Positions 1 to 5,534 of a stretch of DNA of 5,534 nt are shown here, piece after piece (the stretch's first letter is position 1; every line of letters starts with the position of its first letter). A program made the position numbers and the translations under genes. Under the pieces are notes generated by a model that made no database searches, was not told the origin of the DNA, and saw nothing but the letters and a program-made list of their open reading frames with translations. Source of the DNA: Candidatus Cloacimonadota bacterium (GTDB lineage Bacteria > Hydrothermota > E44-bin80); assembly GCA_004376305.1 (NCBI GenBank), contig SOKD01000283.1, positions 1-5,534 on the forward strand. The letters run 5' to 3'.

Positions 1-1329
1 TACTATTTTCAAGAGAAGGAAGTGAGAACCAATACCCGCGATGCAGTAAACAAAAGCTAAAGCGCTGAATATACCGGGTAAACCAAAAAAGAACGAACCA
101 AGAAATGCAAGAGGAATATAAAGAGCAAACATCTGGAAAAGAGCAAAACCCGCTGCATGCAATGGTTTGTTGAGCACATTCATTGCAGCGGTTGAAATGA
201 GGAAAATGCCCTGCAAACCGTAACCGATTGAAACAATCCTGAGATACATTACCGCTGTGGAAATGACCACAGGAGAATCATTAAACAAGGAAACAATTGG
301 TTCTGCCGCAAGTGCAAGAACTGCAAATACCCCTACCCCCCACATCAATGAGAATTTTTCACTGACTTTGATTCCGCGTTTCATTCTATCATACCTTCCC
401 GCTCCCCAATTCTGCCCAACAAACGGTGCAATAACAGAACGCAATGCCATTACTACCGTAAGTGAAAAGATTTCTATGCGCGATGATACACCATAACCAG
501 CAACAACCTCCTTCCCATAGGATGAGACCATTCTTGTTATTATTCCCATCGTGAGAGGCATAATGATTCTTGTTCCAGCGTTCGGTAAACCTATATAAAG
601 AACACGTTTCCATGACTCCATAATCATCTTCATTCTCGGTACTGTAAAGGTCAGCATTCTATCCCTGTAATGAAGCACAAAAAGAGCTACAAAAAAGGTA
701 ATAGCACGGGAAATAACGGTAGCAATGGCAGCTCCCTGTATCCCCAATCGAGGAAATGGACCAAATCCAAAAATGAGCATTGGGTCGAGTAGAAAATTGC
801 ATGCTGCGGCAACCATCATAACTGCTGCAGGGGTTTTTGTATCACCTGTAGCCCTTATTGCGCTATTCCCCACCATTGGAACAACTACAAATAGTACCCC
901 AAAGTACCATATTCTCATGTATTGCTTGATCAATGAAAGAATGTCCGGGGTTGCACCAAGAAGACGGAAAACCGGCTCTATAGTCAACTGTCCAACACCC
1001 GCACACAATGCAACAAGCAAAACCGATAAGATAAGACTATCTGTTGTCAACCTCTGAATCCTGTAATGATCACCTTCACCGATTGCCCGAGAAATAACCG
1101 CTGAAACACCAATACCCAGTCCGTGAGCAAGACTGTTAATAATGAAAATCACAGGAAACGTGAAACTCAACGCTGAAAGCTCATCCGTGCCAAATCGTCC
1201 AACAAAAAAGGTATCTGCCAGATTAAAAGCCATAATACCTACAATGCCAACAACCATTGGTATTGTTAAACTTATTAATGTCTTTCCTACTGGTTCGGTG
1301 ACCAGACGAGCGCGTTTACTGTTTTTCAA
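1..1329 (-). CDS. MATE-family multidrug/metabolite efflux transporter, 3' end cut by window edge
   Basis: An open frame of 443 codons runs without a stop from 1329 to the window edge. It encodes a polytopic inner-membrane antiporter of the MATE (NorM/DinF-type) family, which exports cationic drugs or metabolites using Na+ or H+. Family hallmarks visible are an N-terminal TEPVGKTLISLTIPM (residues 11-25), NLADTFFVGRFGT (36-48), PMVGNSAIRATGDTKTP (151-167) followed by N178 and D182-P183, and in the second half AGYGVSSRIE (277-286) and PFVGQNWGAGRYDR (302-315). The two halves show the pseudo-repeat expected of 12 membrane segments. MATE proteins are usually about 450 residues, so only a short tail is probably missing. 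An in-frame TGA at 1336-1338 forces the start downstream; the first usable codon is TTG at 1327-1329, which gives a normal MATE N-terminus, although no clear Shine-Dalgarno is seen. The gene follows the PqqB-like gene by 42 nt and is probably co-transcribed with it. The substrate cannot be predicted. Confidence 0.93.
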   Translation of the reverse strand, partial: MKNSKRARLVTEPVGKTLISLTIPMVVGIVGIMAFNLADTFFVGRFGTDELSALSFTFPVIFIINSLAHGLGIGVSAVISRAIGEGDHYRIQRLTTDSLILSVLLVALCAGVGQLTIEPVFRLLGATPDILSLIKQYMRIWYFGVLFVVVPMVGNSAIRATGDTKTPAAVMMVAAACNFLLDPMLIFGFGPFPRLGIQGAAIATVISRAITFFVALFVLHYRDRMLTFTVPRMKMIMESWKRVLYIGLPNAGTRIIMPLTMGIITRMVSSYGKEVVAGYGVSSRIEIFSLTVVMALRSVIAPFVGQNWGAGRYDRMKRGIKVSEKFSLMWGVGVFAVLALAAEPIVSLFNDSPVVISTAVMYLRIVSIGYGLQGIFLISTAAMNVLNKPLHAAGFALFQMFALYIPLAFLGSFFFGLPGIFSALAFVYCIAGIGSHFLLLKIV

Positions 1330-1371
1330 AATAAATCAATGGATAAAAAAAGACACAGCCGAATGACTCAA

Positions 1372-2205
1372 TTATACGGAGATGCTCATTCCATCATACG
1401 CAATATGAAAACCTCTGTTTTCAACATATCTCCGTTTCTCTCTATTGGTATTAACACTATTTGTATGGTTAATGTGTGTAAAATAGATTTGCGTTTTTGC
1501 CCCTCTCAGCCTTCTCATTGTATCCTGAATTGGTGGATGTGGTACATCGTTGTAACGAGAGAGTTCACTCTTTGAGTAAAACGTTCCATCAATGATGGCA
1601 ATCTCAACCTCTTTAATTCGGTCAATAATCTCCTCTGTCCAGCAATCAACATCGGGAATATAAAGTACACGTTTTTTTGTCTGTATCTCATAACCAATTG
1701 TATCTGCAATTTCATTTCTATGAGGAACTTCAAAAACAGAGAGATTAAAATTCTTCATTTTGATCTCTCTGCCAACTATCAACTTTTTTATTACAATATT
1801 CTTCCTTTTTATCAACATATTAAAAGGATAATTCGTGTTGAGAAAAGAACCCATTTTCGGCGTGCAGAATACCGGAAGATTTCTTTCATCAACCGATTCC
1901 CTTCCCAGACACCAGATCCCCGAACAGTGTCCAAAATGAGCATGCGTAAGAAATATACCGCTGATGGGTAATTGCCCTTTTCTTTTCACACGAACCCCTT
2001 CCCCTTTAAGCATATCTATCTGATACTTCAAGTCTGGTGATACATCAAAGAGGTAACAAAGCTTCTCTTTTTTGGAAATGAGAGCAATTGAAGGCCCCAG
2101 TCTCCTGGATTTTTTTTGCTTGCGCGCACTATTGCAGGTCTTGCAGTAACATCCAATTTGGGGAATACCATCATCCTGACCGGAACCAAGGATCTTTATC
2201 TTCAT
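1372..2205 (-). CDS. PqqB-like metallo-beta-lactamase-fold hydrolase
   Basis: A 277-residue MBL-fold protein most like the PqqB branch, presumably a cytoplasmic metal-dependent hydrolase or phosphodiesterase. The N-terminus LGSGQDDGIPQIGCYCKTC carries a CxCxxC cluster (C19, C21, C24), a structural zinc site shared by PqqB and PhnP. The core metal motif is THAHFGH (H88, H90, H93), with glycine at 92 where MBL enzymes normally have Asp. Further likely ligands are H162 (PHRNE), D185/D187 (YIPDVD), D206 (IIDGTF), H223 (VPHPPI) and H244/H247 (FTHINHTN). The C-terminal FTHINHTN...HIAYDG pattern closely follows the PqqB ending. No pqqA, pqqC, pqqD or pqqE homologue lies nearby, so a role in PQQ synthesis is not supported and I withhold the symbol. 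It starts 9 nt after the preceding stop without an evident Shine-Dalgarno, suggesting translational coupling. The substrate is unknown. Confidence 0.88.
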   Translation of the reverse strand: MKIKILGSGQDDGIPQIGCYCKTCNSARKQKKSRRLGPSIALISKKEKLCYLFDVSPDLKYQIDMLKGEGVRVKRKGQLPISGIFLTHAHFGHCSGIWCLGRESVDERNLPVFCTPKMGSFLNTNYPFNMLIKRKNIVIKKLIVGREIKMKNFNLSVFEVPHRNEIADTIGYEIQTKKRVLYIPDVDCWTEEIIDRIKEVEIAIIDGTFYSKSELSRYNDVPHPPIQDTMRRLRGAKTQIYFTHINHTNSVNTNREKRRYVENRGFHIAYDGMSISV

Positions 2206-2214
2206 TATTGACTA

Positions 2215-2814
2215 TTAGAATGCGAATTTCATCTGGATGATTTTGGGGTTATACATAACTTTTCCGTTGTATACATCATACTCATAGCCACTTGCGGTCG
2301 AATGAGAAATTCTCTCTTTTACAATGTGATGATATACAAATGTCTCAGCGATCGGTGAGAACATTAAACCGACAAGATAAAATGCACCTGGTCTTGCGTC
2401 CTCATCTCCTCTCGCTTTATGCATTGCGAGGTCCAAGACATAACCGGTTGCGCATGAAGCAAGACCTCCTCCCATGGTTGCAAAGAATGTCTCCCATGGA
2501 TTCTCAATCTCAACACCATCGTCAACCATCGAATTTCCTGTGAAGTATACACCCGCCGTACCACCGAGAACAGTACCTACAAGACCGCCTATTGTCATTG
2601 TACCCGATAAGAACTTCAGATCTTTAATGTTCGGTCCTGCTGCAAATGAAACACAACTCACACAGCAGGCATTGGCAGTACCAATCATAAATCCAGCCGC
2701 TCCACCGACAACCCCCAGACCAATCTGGGCACCCATTCTTGCTGAGTTCGATGCAGCAAAAAGAGAAGAACAACACACAATAATTACCATTACAGTCAAC
2801 ACTATCCTCTTCAT
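2215..2814 (-). CDS. Exported glycine-zipper protein of unknown function
   Basis: A 199-residue protein I cannot assign to a named family. The N-terminus MKRIVLTVMVIIVCCSSLFA is a typical Sec signal peptide (basic n-region, hydrophobic core, Ala-rich cleavage zone near residues 20-21); a lipobox is not evident. The mature part has four hydrophobic, glycine-rich stretches: about 29-60 (MGAQIGLGVVGGAAGFMIG), 70-92 (IGGLVGTVLGGTAGVY), 112-131 and 143-161, with repeated GxxxG-like spacing. Cysteines occur at 50, 51, 54 and 121. The chain ends in IQMKFAF, an alternating hydrophobic tail with a terminal Phe, as in outer-membrane barrel proteins, although the middle looks more like glycine-zipper membrane helices. 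The frame extends 7 codons further upstream (ATG at 2835), but ATG 2814 is preferred because GGGGGT lies just before it and the signal peptide then begins normally. It heads the likely unit with the PqqB-like and MATE genes. An envelope location is inferred; the function is unknown. Confidence 0.8.
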   Translation of the reverse strand: MKRIVLTVMVIIVCCSSLFAASNSARMGAQIGLGVVGGAAGFMIGTANACCVSCVSFAAGPNIKDLKFLSGTMTIGGLVGTVLGGTAGVYFTGNSMVDDGVEIENPWETFFATMGGGLASCATGYVLDLAMHKARGDEDARPGAFYLVGLMFSPIAETFVYHHIVKERISHSTASGYEYDVYNGKVMYNPKIIQMKFAF

Positions 2815-2817
2815 TTT

Positions 2818-2823
2818 ACCCCC
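2818..2823 (-). promoter_or_regulatory. Ribosome binding site deciding the start at 2814
   Basis: GGGGGT on the minus strand is followed by AAA and then ATG (2814-2812). The spacing is short but the G-run is the only SD-like element here. It lies inside the longer frame beginning at 2835, whose own upstream sequence has no such motif, so it argues for the shorter form beginning MKRIVLTV. Confidence 0.5.
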
Positions 2824-2916
2824 AGTATACATCATCTATGGATTCTCATTTACTGTTTGACAATTACCTTGATTTACTCACGCTCCATTTCGTTAACTTC
2901 CTTATCATACTCTCAT

Positions 2917-2945
2917 ATATTACTACAAATGCTTTGAATTGTAAA
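2917..2945 (-). promoter_or_regulatory. Candidate sigma70-type promoter for the glycine-zipper protein/PqqB-like/MATE unit
   Basis: On the minus strand TTTACA (2945-2940, five of six matches to TTGACA) is followed after exactly 17 nt by TAATAT (2922-2917, four of six to TATAAT). It lies in the 181-bp AT-rich gap after rlmN, and the implied transcript would have a leader of roughly 95 nt before ATG 2814. Position and spacing are good, but the region is AT-rich, so a chance match is possible. Confidence 0.4.
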
Positions 2946-2995
2946 TTAAAATAAACACCGTTGCTTCAAAATGATCATTCTCTCTTCTTACTTCT

Positions 2996-4018
2996 TTAAG
3001 GTTTCCTTGCGCGTAATTGGCCACATGCGCCACCAATAGCACTTCCCCTGCTGACTCTCAAAGAAACTGCCTGTGCAATGGGCGAGAGCCAATTTATAAA
3101 CTTTTTTATTCTTTCCGGATCGGGTCTTTTAAATTTCCCCGGTCCAATTGAATTAAAAGGAATGATATTTATCTTGCATGGAATATTTTCCGTAATGGAA
3201 GCCAATCTTTTTGCATCGGATATTGAATCATTGAATCCTTTTATGAGTACATACTCAAAAGTAATTCGTTTCCCCTTTAGTGAATAATAGTCTTCCAGGG
3301 CTTCAAAGAGTCTTCCAAGATTATACTTCCTGTTTATGGGCATGAGGATTTCTCTTTTCCTGTCGGTTGCAGCATTTAATGAAACTGCGAGTTTCACCTG
3401 AATCGATTCCTGTGAAAGAGCAATGATGCCCGGTATAATACCTGCAGTTGATATCGTTATTTTTCTTGCACCGATATTCATACCATTCTCGCAATTGAGT
3501 ATCTTAATGGCTTTCATTACATTTTTTAAGTTGAGCAGCGGTTCACCAATACCCATCAGCACAACATTTGAAATCCTCTTTTCAACAATGCTCTCAACTC
3601 TTCTCACCTGATCTGCAATCTCCCAGACTGAAAGGTCTCTCGTAAAACCAGTTTTTCCTGTCATACAGAAAGAACACCGGAGAGAACAACCTACCTGAGT
3701 AGAAACACAGATGGTCTTACGTCGCTTCGTTGGAATAAATACGCTTTCGATTGTATTTCCATCGGGAAGACCAAAAAGGAATTTTAAGGTTTTATCCCTG
3801 GCTTGCAGGACCTCTAACACTTTCAATCGCGGCAATGCTATCCTGCTCTCCAGTTCTTCTCTTTGTTTCTTTGAAAGTGTCGTAATATCAAGGAAATTAT
3901 CTATGTCCTTCTTCCATATCCACCGATACAATTGAAGAGCCCTGTAGGACTCCATTGATTCACCAGCGCAAAATTGCTTCAATTCCTCGATTGTCATATT
4001 TTTCAGATTGACTTTCAT
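2996..4018 (-). CDS. rlmN: Dual-specificity 23S rRNA/tRNA adenine-C2 methyltransferase RlmN (radical SAM)
   Basis: A full-length 340-residue RlmN. Members of this family methylate C2 of A2503 in 23S rRNA and of A37 in some tRNAs, using a [4Fe-4S] cluster and two SAM molecules, in the cytoplasm. The N-terminal helical domain begins NLKNMTIEELKQF. IESVFIP (90-96) holds the conserved Glu91. The radical-SAM motif CSLRCSFC supplies cluster cysteines C111, C115 and C118, preceded by C104 in KTICVSTQVG; GIGEP (156-160) binds SAM; NIGARKITISTAG (181-193), VSLNAATD (212-219) and FEYVLIKGFND (254-264) follow. C332 in GGACGQLR is the methyl-carrying cysteine and pairs with C104 in the known mechanism. 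All catalytic residues are present, so the gene appears intact. The RlmN-type N-terminal domain and the sequence as a whole favour RlmN over the related resistance methyltransferase Cfr. The start is supported by the family N-terminus and by AAGGGG 11 nt upstream. It overlaps the end of the DUF4015 gene by 59 nt. Confidence 0.97.
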   Translation of the reverse strand: MKVNLKNMTIEELKQFCAGESMESYRALQLYRWIWKKDIDNFLDITTLSKKQREELESRIALPRLKVLEVLQARDKTLKFLFGLPDGNTIESVFIPTKRRKTICVSTQVGCSLRCSFCMTGKTGFTRDLSVWEIADQVRRVESIVEKRISNVVLMGIGEPLLNLKNVMKAIKILNCENGMNIGARKITISTAGIIPGIIALSQESIQVKLAVSLNAATDRKREILMPINRKYNLGRLFEALEDYYSLKGKRITFEYVLIKGFNDSISDAKRLASITENIPCKINIIPFNSIGPGKFKRPDPERIKKFINWLSPIAQAVSLRVSRGSAIGGACGQLRARKP

Positions 4019-5144
4019 AATTTACCGGTCCCCTTGATATTTCATGTATTCTTGGTACTTCATTTGGTATGTGAACCTTAATTACTTTATTGACCAGTGA
4101 ATGGTATGTATCCTTGTATTCTCCTTTGGCGTTCCATACAACCCATCCATCCGAACCTGCATCTTCAGCAGCCTGCATTTGTACTCTGATATAATCCTTT
4201 CCAAGTTTTGAACGTTTCCAATCAAAACCCTGTATGTATGCAACCAGTTTGCAATCTGTATAACGAAGTAGTGAATCGCCCCTTTTGATGCTCTTGAACA
4301 CTATATCATAGGTTCTCTTTTCCTTTTGACTGTTAAAAAGGAAATTATCTGCAAAATGGGAAGGATAGAGCATAGGGTAAACAATGGAAACCCTCTTCCC
4401 CATTTCATAGAAATGCTGCCCCTCACGGGGCAAATGATTATGCCATGCCGCATATCCAAATAATGCAATCGAAGTCCTTACGCCATAACTCTGTAATCGC
4501 TCCTCAGCCTGTGAAAGAAAAGCAAGTATTGCATCCTCTTTCATTCCTTTCTTCTTATATGGAAAGCAAGCGTCTGTATTGCCATTCATGGATGGAAATC
4601 TTACGTAATCAAATTGAATTTCATCAAAACCTGCTTTTGCAGCTTCTTCTGCAATATCTAAATTGTACTTCCATGCATCCTCGCAAAAAGGATCAACCCA
4701 TACAAAACCATTTTCATCTCTCCATAGCTTTCCTGTTCCCTTAACCCTGACACCATACTTACCGTTTTTGTATCGGGCAAACTCAGAATCCCTGAAAACA
4801 ACGATACTTCCAAGTAGATAATAACCATTTTCCTTTAGGAATGTTACATAACTCTTAATATCCTTTATGAGCGTTCCTTGAGCGCCAACCTTCTTAACTA
4901 TACCAAGACTCGATCGGTATGTCAGATTCCCATGCGTATCTTTTATATCTATCACCATTGTATTGATGAGTCCTCCAAAATCATTGATAAGCTGTTCCAT
5001 GTATTTCCTATCGCCAGCACGGTATGCATTAATATACAATCCTCTGGTAAATTGAGGTTTGCGTTTCATTTCCTGTTCCTGATTACCAGATAATGCAAGA
5101 GAAATAAGCATAATGAATTCAAATAACAAAATGCTCTTTCTCAT
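3960..5144 (-). CDS. Exported DUF4015 glycoside-hydrolase-like protein
   Basis: A 394-residue protein matching the DUF4015 (Pfam PF13200) putative glycosyl hydrolase family, a TIM-barrel fold related to alpha-glycosidases; no activity is firmly established for the family. Residues 1-20 form a probable Sec signal peptide (MRK, then a hydrophobic core ending SLALSG) without a lipobox cysteine. The barrel starts at TRGLYINAYRAG (33-44) and continues with MVIDIKDTHG (63-72), LGSIVVFRD (111-119), LWRDENGFVWVDP (140-152), GFDEIQFDYVRFPS (172-185, likely acidic active-site strand: D174, E175, D179), SIALFGYAAW (225-234), YPMLYPSHF (256-264), YIQGFDW (303-309) and SDGWVVWNAKGEY (331-343). After about residue 345 comes a tail of some 49 residues that is not obviously part of the domain; its last 19 residues are encoded in the overlap with rlmN. 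The ATG at 5142-5144 is preceded by GGAAA and directly gives the signal peptide. Probably periplasmic or surface-located; the substrate is unknown. Confidence 0.9.
   Translation of the reverse strand: MRKSILLFEFIMLISLALSGNQEQEMKRKPQFTRGLYINAYRAGDRKYMEQLINDFGGLINTMVIDIKDTHGNLTYRSSLGIVKKVGAQGTLIKDIKSYVTFLKENGYYLLGSIVVFRDSEFARYKNGKYGVRVKGTGKLWRDENGFVWVDPFCEDAWKYNLDIAEEAAKAGFDEIQFDYVRFPSMNGNTDACFPYKKKGMKEDAILAFLSQAEERLQSYGVRTSIALFGYAAWHNHLPREGQHFYEMGKRVSIVYPMLYPSHFADNFLFNSQKEKRTYDIVFKSIKRGDSLLRYTDCKLVAYIQGFDWKRSKLGKDYIRVQMQAAEDAGSDGWVVWNAKGEYKDTYHSLVNKVIKVHIPNEVPRIHEISRGPVNYESQSEKYDNRGIEAILRW
4030..4035 (-). promoter_or_regulatory. Ribosome binding site of rlmN inside the DUF4015 coding region
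   Basis: AAGGGG on the minus strand lies 11 nt before ATG 4018-4016, slightly farther than ideal. It is within the last codons of the upstream gene and supports independent initiation of rlmN at the first Met rather than at the internal Met codons 8 or 22. Confidence 0.5.
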
Positions 5145-5534
5145 ACTCGGTTTTCCATGAATTTGGTCATTTCTCAGGGCACGCGAAAATCAAAAAATTA
5201 TAATTGCTGAACAGTACTCTAAATTAACAGAATGTTTTTATATTATTTCACTGTTTAGTTTTGTGTATGTTTGACCTTAACACACTTGAGCATTTAATCG
5301 TTTCAGACTCTCCTCTTTGATGCCTCAGGGAATGCCCGTGAATTTTTTGATATACGACGCTCCTGCACATGATTTTTTTACGGGATATAATCGAAGTCAC
5401 CGCTTATCAAATGAACACCAAACGCTTCTTATAATTGACCTGCTACTGTAATATATCTTAATTCTCTTTACCGTAATTCCTTCGCTTCTCTTGAGCACAG
5501 GTTTGAAAAAGGTGCCATTCTGAGTAATTCTTTC
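5145..5534. other. Intergenic stretch with no convincing gene
   Basis: This 390-bp AT-rich region upstream of the DUF4015 gene has no ORF I would call a gene on either strand; frames are broken after about 40-45 codons. It contains the TATAAT box noted separately, an 11-bp inverted repeat ATCAAAAAATT (5189-5199) / AATTTTTTGAT (5341-5351) 141 nt apart, and a minus-strand frame open from the window edge (5534) for 45 codons to a TGA at 5397-5399. That frame could be the tail of a gene beginning outside the window, but it matches no family I recognise. No tRNA-like, riboswitch-like or clear terminator structure was recognised. Confidence 0.6.
5197..5202 (-). promoter_or_regulatory. Candidate -10 box upstream of the DUF4015 gene
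   Basis: A perfect TATAAT occurs on the minus strand about 52 nt before ATG 5144, which would give a leader of roughly 45 nt. No convincing -35 hexamer sits 16-18 nt upstream (only AATTTA-like sequence), and the preceding bases lack the TG of an extended -10. It is also embedded in the 10-bp palindrome AATTATAATT (5196-5205), so the support is moderate at best. Confidence 0.3.

Noticed and set aside
257..1366. Several plus-strand ORFs of 70-110 codons across the MATE gene
   Set aside because: They are antisense shadows; the minus-strand frame is continuous for 443 codons with clear MATE motifs.
1338..1371. Possible intrinsic terminator between the PqqB-like and MATE genes (seven-T tract)
   Set aside because: The sequence before the T-tract forms only a very weak, interrupted stem, and there is no GC-rich hairpin.
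2970..2979. Perfect palindrome AATGATCATT after rlmN
   Set aside because: Ten bases with no loop and no following T-run do not make a terminator; as an operator there is nothing to support it beyond the palindrome.
5165..5345. Weak direct similarity between two CCCTGAG-containing segments (around 5172-5186 and 5325-5343)
   Set aside because: The match is short and gapped, and it does not extend into a recognisable repeat unit.
5248..5370. Minus-strand ORF of 40 codons starting MCRSVVYQK
   Set aside because: No ribosome binding site, Arg/Ser-rich composition without a domain pattern, and frame length within chance expectation.
5320..5451. Plus-strand ORF of 43 codons (MPQGMPVNFLIYDAP...) in the intergenic stretch
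   Set aside because: It has no SD-like sequence before the ATG (preceding bases are TCTCCTCTTTG), no recognisable family, and a similar-length frame overlaps it on the other strand; this length is expected by chance.
5495..5512. TGGCAC on the minus strand resembling a sigma54 -24 element
   Set aside because: The matching -12 GC dinucleotide at the required spacing is absent (CTTTTTCAAA follows).

Overview
All five recognisable protein genes in this window lie on the minus strand, so the region reads as one directional block transcribed from high to low coordinates. By eye the DNA is moderately AT-rich (around 40% GC, not computed). An exported protein ending in a C-terminal aromatic residue hints at a diderm (Gram-negative) bacterium. 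The gene mix (a DUF4015 glycoside-hydrolase-like protein, a PqqB-like hydrolase without other pqq genes, and a small glycine-zipper exported protein) fits anaerobic or candidate-phylum lineages of the FCB/WOR-3/Cloacimonadota kind. This assignment is inference, because the window holds no rRNA or other phylogenetic marker beyond RlmN.

Layout in transcription order. Positions 5145-5534 are an approximately 390-bp stretch with no convincing gene, carrying a perfect TATAAT box just upstream of the first gene. Positions 3960-5144 encode a signal-peptide-bearing DUF4015 (glycoside-hydrolase-like TIM barrel) protein. It overlaps by 59 nt with rlmN (2996-4018), the radical-SAM 23S rRNA/tRNA adenine-C2 methyltransferase. 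A 181-bp gap with a reasonable sigma70-type promoter (TTTACA-17-TAATAT) follows. Then come a small exported glycine-rich protein of unknown function (2215-2814), a PqqB-like metallo-beta-lactamase-fold hydrolase (1372-2205) and a MATE-family efflux transporter (1-1329, cut by the window edge before its last residues).

The spacing suggests two transcription units: DUF4015 gene-rlmN, and glycine-rich protein-PqqB-like-MATE (gaps of 9 and 42 nt). No single pathway is evident: the block mixes RNA modification, an exported putative carbohydrate-active enzyme, a metal-dependent hydrolase and drug/metabolite export. I found no mobile element, CRISPR array, tRNA or rRNA, and no clearly new system. 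The points most worth a second look are the HAHFGH metal-site variant in the PqqB-like protein, the long DUF4015/rlmN overlap, the orphan glycine-zipper protein and the unexplained upstream 390 bp.
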